DNA of 8,155 bases from Puniceicoccales bacterium (GTDB lineage Bacteria; Verrucomicrobiota; Verrucomicrobiia; Opitutales; JAIRLM01). The first letter of the stretch is position 1; each line of letters begins with the position of its first letter. Both the position numbers and the translations under genes were made by a program. The DNA is taken from the NCBI GenBank assembly GCA_031281635.1, contig JAITFC010000088.1, positions 1 through 8,155 of the forward strand, read 5' to 3'. Shown in pieces: positions 1 to 6,099 of this stretch. The notes under the pieces are model-generated. The model made no database searches and had not been told where the DNA came from. It saw only the letters and a program-made list of their open reading frames with translations.

Positions 1-27
1 GAAACCAAATTTTAAGAATTTTGCAAC
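1..27 (+). repeat. Imperfect direct repeat, left copy (cut by window edge)
   Basis: This AT-rich stretch matches 1273-1300 in the same orientation with two substitutions and one single-T indel, about 25 of 28 aligned positions. Both copies share AAATTTT, AGAA and TTTTGCAAC blocks. The hydrolase gene lies between them. The copy may extend left of the window. In the right copy the repeat encodes the end of a small candidate ORF, while here the same frame is broken by TAA. It may be a duplication scar, a dispersed repeat, or the tail of a related gene upstream. Low-complexity AT content weakens the significance. Confidence 0.5.
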
Positions 28-45
28 TGGCCACATATCTGAGTT

Positions 46-65
46 TAAAAAATGTTTATTTTTTA
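46..65. repeat. Perfect A/T inverted repeat (8-bp stem, 4-nt loop)
   Basis: TAAAAAAT (46-53) and ATTTTTTA (58-65) are exact inverted copies separated by GTTT. The stem is entirely A/T, so it is weak as an RNA hairpin. It may act as an intrinsic AT-rich upstream element or as the remains of a terminator for a gene left of the window. It lies 37 bp upstream of the hydrolase start. No function is assigned. Confidence 0.4.
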
Positions 66-89
66 TTTGCAACGCCAAGTTCAATCAGT

Positions 90-100
90 AGAGGTATAAT
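90..100 (+). promoter_or_regulatory. Shine-Dalgarno AGAGG overlapping a TATAAT box
   Basis: AGAGG at 90-94 sits 8 nt before the GTG at 103, which is ideal ribosome-binding spacing and supports that start. Directly after it, 95-100 reads TATAAT, a perfect sigma-70 -10 hexamer. A promoter there would start transcription at about 107, inside the gene, and no good -35 lies 16-18 bp upstream (the nearest TTGCAA, 67-72, is 22 bp away). I therefore favour the ribosome-site reading. The TATAAT may be coincidental. Confidence 0.5.
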
Positions 101-102
101 CC

Positions 103-1140
103 GTGTGTTGCGTGTTGGAATCCTATGATGGCTCAGGGGAAAACTTTAACCTAGGACAAATTTCGAAAAAAATTGTTGAATCTATCAGTTGTGATGGAGT
201 TACTCACGAGAAATTGAAAGCCATCTACGAAAAACTTCGCACCCGTGCACTGGCCATGCGGAGAAGCGCGGCGAAGCAATTCCGCGAACGAATCAAATCC
301 ATATTTCGAGGCAGTCTTAGCGATCCAGACAGCAACGCAATGCAGAGCACTCTTCGCGTTCAAGATTACCAAATTACTTCGCTTTATGATGAAGCGAAAA
401 TTTTTACACGTTTTTACGCTCCGGAGGAAAATAGTGATACCCTGCTCGTATATTTCCATGGCGGCGGATGGATGCAGGGCAGCGTCCAGAACGACGATGC
501 TTTCTGCTGCAAATTGACCGATGGACTCAAGGTTTGCACTCTTTCCGTCGAATATCGCCTGGCTCCAGAACATCCTTTCCCCGTTGGACTAAACGATTCT
601 GTCAGTTCCTACGTGTGGGCAAAACAGGGCCATTTTGGTTTATTTAAACGCATTTACCTTTGCGGAGAAAGCGCCGGAGGTAATTTGGCTGCCGCCTCTG
701 CCCTAAAGATTTACAACGAATTTCCGGGAAATCATCGAATCGATGGCCAAATTTTACTCTACCCTCCCCTAAGCGCAAATCTCTTCTCCGATTCCTACCA
801 ACGATTCGGGAAAGGGCACCTATTGACTGGAGAATTACTGCAGAATTTTTACTACAATTATCTCGGGAAAGAATTTGAATTTATTGATAAGCAAAACGCA
901 CTTATCTTCCCGTGTTCTGAATTAGATATGACAAAGTTTCCAAAAACATTCATCATTACTGCCGGATTAGACCCGCTAAGAAGCAATGGCGAGGAGTTCG
1001 CGCAAAAATTACGCCGCGCATCAATCCCCGTTGAATATTATTGTTTTAGTGAAGCATTGCACGGGTTTCTTGGCTATCATGAAATATATAAAAATGAATT
1101 TTCTATCGCGCTGACAAAAATAAAAGGATGGTTAAGTTAA
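103..1140 (+). CDS. Alpha/beta hydrolase, hormone-sensitive lipase (HSL) family esterase
   Basis: This is a predicted serine hydrolase acting on short-chain esters or related substrates; the natural substrate is unknown. The HSL oxyanion-hole signature HGGGW is at residues 119-123 and the YRLAPEHPFP strand at 151-160. The nucleophile elbow GESAGG is at 188-193 (Ser190), with the acid Asp290 in GLDPLRSNG and the base His320 in ALHGF, so the triad is complete. The length of 345 aa is slightly above the usual 300-320 because of an N-terminal segment of about 80 residues, rich in charged helices, that should form part of the cap. No signal peptide is seen, so a cytoplasmic location is likely. The start is GTG at 103, with AGAGG 8 nt upstream. 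The gene stands alone, is visibly more AT-rich than its neighbours (17 G/C of 60 at 841-900), and is flanked by direct repeats, which may indicate separate ancestry. The family call is firm; the physiological role is not. Confidence 0.9.
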   Translation: MCCVLESYDGSGENFNLGQISKKIVESISCDGVTHEKLKAIYEKLRTRALAMRRSAAKQFRERIKSIFRGSLSDPDSNAMQSTLRVQDYQITSLYDEAKIFTRFYAPEENSDTLLVYFHGGGWMQGSVQNDDAFCCKLTDGLKVCTLSVEYRLAPEHPFPVGLNDSVSSYVWAKQGHFGLFKRIYLCGESAGGNLAAASALKIYNEFPGNHRIDGQILLYPPLSANLFSDSYQRFGKGHLLTGELLQNFYYNYLGKEFEFIDKQNALIFPCSELDMTKFPKTFIITAGLDPLRSNGEEFAQKLRRASIPVEYYCFSEALHGFLGYHEIYKNEFSIALTKIKGWLS

Positions 1141-1168
1141 AGGATTTAACATTTTGCAAATTTTCCAC

Positions 1169-1173
1169 AGAGG
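1169..1173 (+). promoter_or_regulatory. Possible ribosome-binding site AGAGG for the small ORF
   Basis: AGAGG lies 6 nt upstream of the GTG at 1180. The same pentamer precedes the hydrolase start with 8-nt spacing. This is the main reason to consider the 42-codon ORF real. A five-base match in a purine-containing region can easily arise by chance. Confidence 0.25.
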
Positions 1174-1179
1174 CCTGGT

Positions 1180-1308
1180 GTGCCAATTTTTCGCACTATT
1201 ATGGAACGAATTAGCAAAAAAAACGGCAAGTTCATTGCAAAACTCCAGAAAACCGACCCGGCAATGGCTTTCGAAAACAAATTTTTAGAATTTTTGCAAC
1301 AAGTCTAA
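1180..1308 (+). CDS. Candidate small protein (42 aa) or gene remnant
   Basis: I do not recognise this product. Translation from GTG at 1180 gives a basic, helix-prone peptide of 42 residues with the Lys-rich core RISKKNGKFIAKLQK and the C-terminus FLEFLQQV. An in-frame ATG at 1201 gives 35 residues. It has no membrane segment, no cysteines and no signal peptide. AGAGG upstream (1169-1173) is the only translation signal. The end of the ORF is the right copy of the direct repeat whose left copy (1-27) carries a stop in the same frame. The reading frame continues downstream with only two stops up to 1440. It could be a real small protein, the surviving 5' end of a pseudogene, or chance. Confidence 0.2.
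   Translation: MPIFRTIMERISKKNGKFIAKLQKTDPAMAFENKFLEFLQQV
1273..1300 (+). repeat. Imperfect direct repeat, right copy
   Basis: This is the partner of positions 1-27, in the same orientation and lying 133 bp after the hydrolase stop. The aligned blocks are GAAA-CAAATTTT, AGAA and TTTTGCAAC, with two mismatches and one extra T here. Together the pair brackets the hydrolase gene and its leader. No target-site duplication or transposase accompanies it. Confidence 0.5.
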
Positions 1309-1547
1309 TCGCCTGGTGCTGAGCGCTATGCGTCCGGTCCAAAAACATATTTCTGGCTGGAGTTGGAGTGAGGCGTCTCAAGCCACGACGAAAAAATGCG
1401 ATTTTCCGGGCGGTGCCCTAAGGCAGAATTAAATCGGTAACTTCCAGAACGCCAATGATATGGCTAACTAGGAAATGCAGATCCAAGTTTTTTTACGCTG
1501 GCGGCTTGACTCCTTCGCATTTCATCAAACAATTCTCGCCGAAGTCT

Positions 1548-4250
1548 ATGGCGGAAGAAAAATACGTGTATGAGTTTGGGGTGCGGACCGATGGCAACGC
1601 GAAGATGCGCGAATTGCTCGGCGGCAAGGGTGCGAATTTGGCGGAGATGGCGCGCATTGGGTTGCCTGTCCCGCCGGGATTTACCATTACGACGGCAGTT
1701 TGCACGCTGTTTTCTACAACTGGACGGCTGCCGGAAGCGGTGGAGAAGCAGAAGTATGCGGCGCTGAAGCACGTAGAAGAGCAAGTGGGGAGAAAATTTG
1801 GCGATGCGGACAATCCGCTGCTATTTTCCGTCCGTTCCGGCGCCCGCGAGTCCATGCCAGGCATGATGGACACGATTTTAAATTTGGGACTCAATGATCG
1901 GACCGTGCGAGGTCTCGCCGACGCAACGAGAAATCCGCGCTTTGCCTACGACTCCTACCGCCGCTTCATCCAGATGTACGGAGACGTTGTCATGGAAGTA
2001 CATGCAAAGGACGACCATTCAGCCGACCCATTCGAAGAAATTTTAGATGCCGCCAAAAAAAAGGCCGCGGTGCAATTCGATAACCAGTTGAACGCGGAGC
2101 AATTGCAGGATGTTATCGGCCACTACAAGGAAGTGATTAGGAAAGCGACCGGGCGAGATTTTCCGCAGGACGTGAACGAACAGCTGCTCGGTGCCATCGG
2201 TGCCGTCTTCCGCTCCTGGAACAACGAGCGCGCCATTCTTTACAGGCAAAAGTATGCCATCCCAGCGGACTGGGGCACAGCTGTTAACGTCCAATCCATG
2301 GTGTTCGGTAACATGGGCAAGGACTCCGCAACGGGTGTGGCTTTTACACGCGATCCAGCCAATGGTGAAAATGTTTTTTATGGTGAATATCTCATTGACG
2401 CCCAGGGAGAAGACGTCGTTGCAGGAATTCGCACACCAAATCCAATCGCCGATTTAGAACGAGACATGCCGACAGTCTTCGCAGAACTGACGAATGTGCG
2501 GCAGAAATTGGAACGCCATTTCTGTGACATGCAGGACTTCGAATTTACCGTACAGCAGAATAAACTCTATATGTTGCAGACGCGCAACGGGAAACGCACC
2601 GGATTTGCCGCCGTACGCATCGCTCTGGAGATGGAAAAAGAAGGTCTTATTGACAAAAAAACTGCCATCAAACGCATTCCCGCAGAATCCATATCTTCCT
2701 TGCTGGTGCCTATTTTTGACGACGAAGGAAAGAAAAAGGCGAAATTAATCGCCAGAGGTCTCCCGGCGGGTCCCGGCGCTGCTTCGGGAAAAGTGTGCTT
2801 TTCGGCGCAAAAGGCGGAGGAGTTGCACAGTCGCGGTGAACGAGCATTACTTTGCCGGGCAGAGACTTCTCCGGAGGACATTCGCGGCATGCTGGCGTCG
2901 GAAGGAATTCTCACCAGTCGTGGGGGAGTGAGTTCCCATGCAGCATTGGTGGCCAGGCAGATGGGAAAAGTGTGCGTCGTGGGTGCGGCAACATTGGAAA
3001 TTGACTACGGCAGTCGCACGATGAAAGTGGGAGATCTACACATCAAGGAAGGCGACGAGTTGTCCATCGATGGCACTGCGGGAGAGGTGTTTCTAGGTGC
3101 CGTTGGGACAGTCCCCTCGGAGGTAAATCAGGTGTTGGCCGGGACACTGGCAGCGGAAAAGAGTTCTATTTACGCCAGTTATGCGTGTCTCATGGGTTGG
3201 TGCGACGAGTGCCGGAAATTGCGCGTGTACATAAATGCCGATTCGCCGCGTCAGGCGGAGGCTGGCTTATGCTACGGCGGGGAAGGGATTGGTCTAACGC
3301 GCACGGAGCATATGTTTTTTGAGGGCAATCGCATAGATTTCATGCGAGAAATGATTCTGGCAGACACGGAGGAAAATCGGGAACGCGCCGTTGCTAAATT
3401 GTTGCCACTGCAACGGAAGGATTTCATCGGCATTTTCATGGCTCTGCACGGCAAACCAGCTACTATTCGCTTCCTCGATCCGCCGCTTCATGAGTTTGTT
3501 CCCCACGACGAAGCAACGCAACGGTCGCTGGCCCAGAAGGTTGGAATTCCCTTGGAAAAGGTAAAAGCGCGGGTACATGCGCTGCAAGAATTTAATCCCA
3601 TGCTGGGCCACCGCGGCTGCCGTCTCGGCATTTCATACCCCGAAGTAAGCCGCATGCAGGCGCGGGCCATTTTCGAGGCCGTTGTCTATTGCAAAAGCAA
3701 CGGCGTACCCGTCCATCCGGAAATCATGATTCCACTCGTTGGGTTTGTGAAGGAACTGCGCCATCAGGTAAATATCGTTCACGAAATCGCTGCAATGGTG
3801 AAAGATGAATCGGGAGTAAATTTTGATTACATGGTGGGGACGATGCTGGAATTGCCGCGGGCTTGCCTGCGGGCTGGAGAAATTGCGGAAATTGCAGAAT
3901 TTTGCAGTTTCGGGTCCAACGACCTCACGCAGACCACATTGGGAATGAGCCGCGATGATATGGGAAGTTTTCTGGGCCGCTACAACAGCCTGGAAATTTT
4001 TGCCACAAATCCCTTCGCCACAATAGACAAGGAGGGTGTGGGGGAACTCATGCAAATGGCCGTCGAACGGGCGAGAAAGACACGCAAGGATATCATTCTG
4101 GGCATCTGTGGCGAACACGGCGGCGATCCGGCATCGGTAAAATTTTGCCACTCGCTCGGCTTGACCTACGTAAGTTGCTCACCCAACCGCGTTCCCGTAG
4201 CAAAATTGGCTGCAGCCCAGGCAGCGCTGGAGGACAGCCGTTCACGCTAA
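1548..4250 (+). CDS. ppdK: Pyruvate, phosphate dikinase (PPDK)
   Basis: This cytoplasmic enzyme interconverts pyruvate + ATP + Pi with phosphoenolpyruvate + AMP + PPi, serving gluconeogenesis or PPi-linked glycolysis. From the ATG at 1548 it has 900 aa, normal for the family. The start is chosen because MAEEKYVYEFG aligns with known PPDK N-termini; the frame stays open to an ATG at 1455, but those 31 residues do not look like the family. No strong Shine-Dalgarno is seen. The ATP-grasp domain (about 1-340) includes LLGGKGANLAEM, SVRSGARESMPGMMDT and LYMLQTRNGKRT. The swivel domain carries TSPEDI and GGVSSHAALVARQMG, with the phosphohistidine at about His464. The C-terminal TIM barrel has GIGLTRTEHMFF, MLGHRGCRLG, FGSNDLTQTT and GICGEHGGDP with the catalytic Cys at about 854. 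Two deviations stand out: Ser replaces the usual regulatory Thr two residues before the catalytic His, and CSPNRVP replaces CSP(F/Y)RVP. It converges on the biotin ligase gene, 52 bp away. Confidence 0.96.
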   Translation: MAEEKYVYEFGVRTDGNAKMRELLGGKGANLAEMARIGLPVPPGFTITTAVCTLFSTTGRLPEAVEKQKYAALKHVEEQVGRKFGDADNPLLFSVRSGARESMPGMMDTILNLGLNDRTVRGLADATRNPRFAYDSYRRFIQMYGDVVMEVHAKDDHSADPFEEILDAAKKKAAVQFDNQLNAEQLQDVIGHYKEVIRKATGRDFPQDVNEQLLGAIGAVFRSWNNERAILYRQKYAIPADWGTAVNVQSMVFGNMGKDSATGVAFTRDPANGENVFYGEYLIDAQGEDVVAGIRTPNPIADLERDMPTVFAELTNVRQKLERHFCDMQDFEFTVQQNKLYMLQTRNGKRTGFAAVRIALEMEKEGLIDKKTAIKRIPAESISSLLVPIFDDEGKKKAKLIARGLPAGPGAASGKVCFSAQKAEELHSRGERALLCRAETSPEDIRGMLASEGILTSRGGVSSHAALVARQMGKVCVVGAATLEIDYGSRTMKVGDLHIKEGDELSIDGTAGEVFLGAVGTVPSEVNQVLAGTLAAEKSSIYASYACLMGWCDECRKLRVYINADSPRQAEAGLCYGGEGIGLTRTEHMFFEGNRIDFMREMILADTEENRERAVAKLLPLQRKDFIGIFMALHGKPATIRFLDPPLHEFVPHDEATQRSLAQKVGIPLEKVKARVHALQEFNPMLGHRGCRLGISYPEVSRMQARAIFEAVVYCKSNGVPVHPEIMIPLVGFVKELRHQVNIVHEIAAMVKDESGVNFDYMVGTMLELPRACLRAGEIAEIAEFCSFGSNDLTQTTLGMSRDDMGSFLGRYNSLEIFATNPFATIDKEGVGELMQMAVERARKTRKDIILGICGEHGGDPASVKFCHSLGLTYVSCSPNRVPVAKLAAAQAALEDSRSR

Positions 4251-4302
4251 TACTGCCACAGAAAACTGGGACGCCGCCCAAATTCTTGGCCAGGACTCGG
4301 CT

Positions 4303-4953
4303 TCAAACCCCACTTGGAGTTTGTGCATCACTCGCCGGGTTGCGGAAGTTTTTGGCGGCGATCTTCGCATGTTCTTCCACGCAGCAAATAGCACATTGGC
4401 AGAGCGTTGGAACTGCTTGCAATTTGCTCAGCGGTCGCAGATCATCGATTGCGGTGACCGGCTGGGCGCAGTGTGCCTGTAAATTTTCGTCGCGGACGAG
4501 ATTCATGCCGATGCCGAGAATTAGGTCGTCTCCCACAACTTCGAGGAGGATGCCACAAATTTTTGAACCGTTGAGCAGCAAGTCATTAGGTGCTTTCACG
4601 ACAAGTGGAATTGAAAATTCTTTCGCAAAAACAGAAGAAATTTTTCCCCCAATGCGCTCCGAACAATGCATCCAATCCCCGTTGCGGCCCAAAAACGGGA
4701 ATCCGATTGACAGGTAAACATTTTCGCGATTGGAACTTATCCAACTGCGACCGTGGCGACCGCGCCCGGCCGTTTGACATTCCGCTAGAACGATGATCGC
4801 CCGCCGCAGATCCCGCAAAGCCTCGCGCGCCACATCCTGAGTACTCGCAACTTCGCCGCACAATCGCACGGCGTACGCCGGAAATTTCTCTCGAAGAATG
4901 CGATACAGTTCCGTGAAAATTTTTTCATCATCTTCCCACAGAAACGTTGACAC
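4303..4953 (-). CDS. birA: Biotin--[acetyl-CoA-carboxylase] ligase (stand-alone, no HTH)
   Basis: This protein activates biotin with ATP to biotinyl-AMP and transfers it to a lysine of biotin carboxyl carrier domains such as the one in acetyl-CoA carboxylase. The motifs are in canonical order: STQDVAREAL substrate lid, ECQTAGRGRHGRSW adenylate/biotin loop, NVYLSIGF, KAPNDLLL, SKICGILLE (its Lys matches the biotin-contacting Lys of E. coli BirA), and GIGMNL. KAPND has Ala where most homologues have Trp (KWPND). No N-terminal winged helix is present, so it is a monofunctional ligase and probably not a repressor. The start is uncertain. The frame is open to ATGs at 5049 and 5082, but these overlap the divergent TPR gene. 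GTG at 4953 gives 216 aa, leaves a normal N-terminus and keeps the two genes apart. None of the candidate starts has a strong Shine-Dalgarno. Confidence 0.9.
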   Translation of the reverse strand: MSTFLWEDDEKIFTELYRILREKFPAYAVRLCGEVASTQDVAREALRDLRRAIIVLAECQTAGRGRHGRSWISSNRENVYLSIGFPFLGRNGDWMHCSERIGGKISSVFAKEFSIPLVVKAPNDLLLNGSKICGILLEVVGDDLILGIGMNLVRDENLQAHCAQPVTAIDDLRPLSKLQAVPTLCQCAICCVEEHAKIAAKNFRNPASDAQTPSGV

Positions 4954-4981
4954 CGAGCCATACCCATCATTACCTGTTTGC

Positions 4982-5638
4982 GTGTCAACGAAAAATTCGC
5001 GAACGAAGGCAGCCGCGGAAAAATTGTGCCTCACGGACCATATCCTCATTTTTTGGCATGGACATTGCCGGTCACTCGTCACTTGCGCCCTGATTCTCCT
5101 GCTACTACCCGTTGGATTTTGGACACAGTCGGCGCGGAAGGCGTGCCGCGTGCGTCATATGCAGAGTGAATTTCTCGTCGCAATTGACTCTTCTCCAGGT
5201 GTTTTGGAAGATTTTGCCGATCGATATGCGAAGAAGCGTCTTGGTGGACTTGCCTCGTACATGGTGGGCAACCGGGCGTTGCAAGTTGGCAATTTTAAAA
5301 AGGCAACTCAGTACTATGCAATAGCGGCAAATGCTTGGGAGGAAACACAATTGCATGGAGTGGCGCAGCTGGCAGCCGCTGTGACCACGGTGCGCGATGG
5401 AGGAGATTCCGCAAATTTGCGACGAAAGTTGTCGGCGCTGATAAGTGACTCGCAGCAGTTATCAATTGTTCGAGCCGCCGCTTTGTATATCACTGCCCTA
5501 CACGATTTTGAAGTGAAAAATTTCGCGGGAGCTCGCGAAGCACTGCGGGCCATTGAAAAAATTCCCGAAGCGGGCATCTGGCAAACAAAGGCATCCATTC
5601 TCGCTTTTTCGTTGCCGGAAAGTGAACTAAATCAATGA
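4982..5638 (+). CDS. Putative membrane-anchored TPR-like protein (YfgM-like)
   Basis: The enzymatic role, if any, is unknown. After a basic N-terminus (MSTKNSRTKAAAEK if GTG at 4982 is used) comes one hydrophobic helix around LVTCALILLLLPVGFW, then a soluble alpha-helical region. The stretch FADRYAKKRLGGLASYMVGNRALQVGNFKKATQYYAIAANAW, split over about residues 80-120, has the spacing of a tetratricopeptide hairpin. A second, weaker one (AALYITALHDFEVKNFAGAREALRAIE) lies near the C-terminus. This layout resembles YfgM/TPR_21-type periplasm-facing scaffold proteins, a similarity by pattern only. The start is uncertain: GTG 4982, TTG 5024 and ATG 5159 are all in frame, but the last would delete the membrane helix. 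The reading frame also runs upstream to 4898, antisense to birA. It is 16 bp upstream of yraN on the same strand, so co-transcription is likely. Confidence 0.65.
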   Translation: MSTKNSRTKAAAEKLCLTDHILIFWHGHCRSLVTCALILLLLPVGFWTQSARKACRVRHMQSEFLVAIDSSPGVLEDFADRYAKKRLGGLASYMVGNRALQVGNFKKATQYYAIAANAWEETQLHGVAQLAAAVTTVRDGGDSANLRRKLSALISDSQQLSIVRAAALYITALHDFEVKNFAGAREALRAIEKIPEAGIWQTKASILAFSLPESELNQ

Positions 5639-5654
5639 GATAGGCAAATAACGT

Positions 5655-6056
5655 GTGACGAGGGGAGACGCCAAGAATGGAACTCAGCTCTCGCGGCGTG
5701 GCCGATGGGGAGAAGATGTGGCCGTGCGGCTGCTGCGTTCGAAGGGACACCGCATTCTCTGTAGGAACTGGCGCGCTGGACACGGGGAAGTGGACATCGT
5801 TAGCGTGGATGGCACCGTCCTTGTTTTTGTGGAAGTGAAAACTAGACGGGAAACGGATCGCATCGGCGGATTTGCTCCAGCCGTATCGGCGGCCAAAAAG
5901 CGTGTACTACGCATTGTCATCGAGAGATTTATGATTTTGCACGGCGACAATTATCCACACTTTCGCTTCGACGTCGTCGAGGTGCTGACTCGCGGGAATT
6001 TATTCGCAGCGGACCATATCTTTCACTATGAAGGTGTTCCGCTGGGCGATTTTTAG
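5655..6056 (+). CDS. yraN: YraN family (UPF0102) endonuclease-fold protein
   Basis: This small protein has a PD-(D/E)XK / Holliday-junction-resolvase-like fold. The family is widespread, usually near DNA-processing or ribosome-related genes, and its cellular role is not firmly established. At 133 aa it is slightly longer than the usual 115-125. The family pattern is complete: RRGRWGEDVAVRLL with Glu20, a G-x-RILCRNWR strand, GEVDIV with Glu45 and Asp47, and VFVEVKTRR with Glu60 and Lys62 forming the E-x-K half of the active site. AVSAAKKRVLRI follows, and FRFDVVEV closes the core. The start is GTG at 5655 with AGG 10 nt upstream; no in-frame ATG precedes the conserved region. It probably shares a transcript with the TPR gene 16 bp upstream. 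It ends 43 bp from the convergent waaA stop, with no clear terminator hairpin between them. Confidence 0.9.
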   Translation: MTRGDAKNGTQLSRRGRWGEDVAVRLLRSKGHRILCRNWRAGHGEVDIVSVDGTVLVFVEVKTRRETDRIGGFAPAVSAAKKRVLRIVIERFMILHGDNYPHFRFDVVEVLTRGNLFAADHIFHYEGVPLGDF

Positions 6057-6099
6057 AATTTCTATTTCGGCTCCACGGGTCGGGGTTGGGCTCGGTGCT

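Larger units (their letters stand above)
1141..1547. other. 407-bp region without a confident gene
   Basis: This region lies between the hydrolase stop and the PPDK start. It contains a candidate 42-codon ORF (1180-1308), the right copy of the direct repeat (1273-1300), and two copies of GCCTGGTG (1173-1180 and 1311-1318) about 138 bp apart. In the frame of the small ORF, reading continues through TAA (1306) and TGA (1369) to a TAA at 1438, giving protein-like pieces such as GPKTYFWLELE and SSHDEKMRFSGR. This may be a decayed gene. No convincing -35/-10 pair for PPDK and no strong terminator for the hydrolase were seen. Confidence 0.5.

Noticed and set aside
95..100. TATAAT as the hydrolase promoter
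   Set aside because: Transcription would begin inside the gene, there is no properly spaced -35, and the bases form the spacer after a good AGAGG ribosome site.
151..573. 140-codon minus-strand ORF within the hydrolase
   Set aside because: It is antisense to the conserved HSL gene and its product is not recognisable.
1455..1547. N-terminal extension of PPDK from the upstream ATG
   Set aside because: The 31 extra residues do not resemble PPDK, and the family N-terminus begins at the ATG at 1548.
1473..1571. Short ORF MQIQVFLRW... overlapping the PPDK start
   Set aside because: AGGA directly abuts the ATG with no spacing, and the product is unrecognisable and overlaps the true gene.
3633..4151. 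172-codon minus-strand ORF inside ppdK
   Set aside because: It is antisense to a highly conserved part of PPDK, its product has no recognisable motif, and it is explained as a shadow frame.
4251..4302. Bidirectional terminator between ppdK and birA
   Set aside because: I found no stable stem followed by T-runs on either strand in the 52-bp gap.
6057..6099. Terminator between yraN and waaA
   Set aside because: The G-rich 43-bp gap has no convincing inverted repeat.
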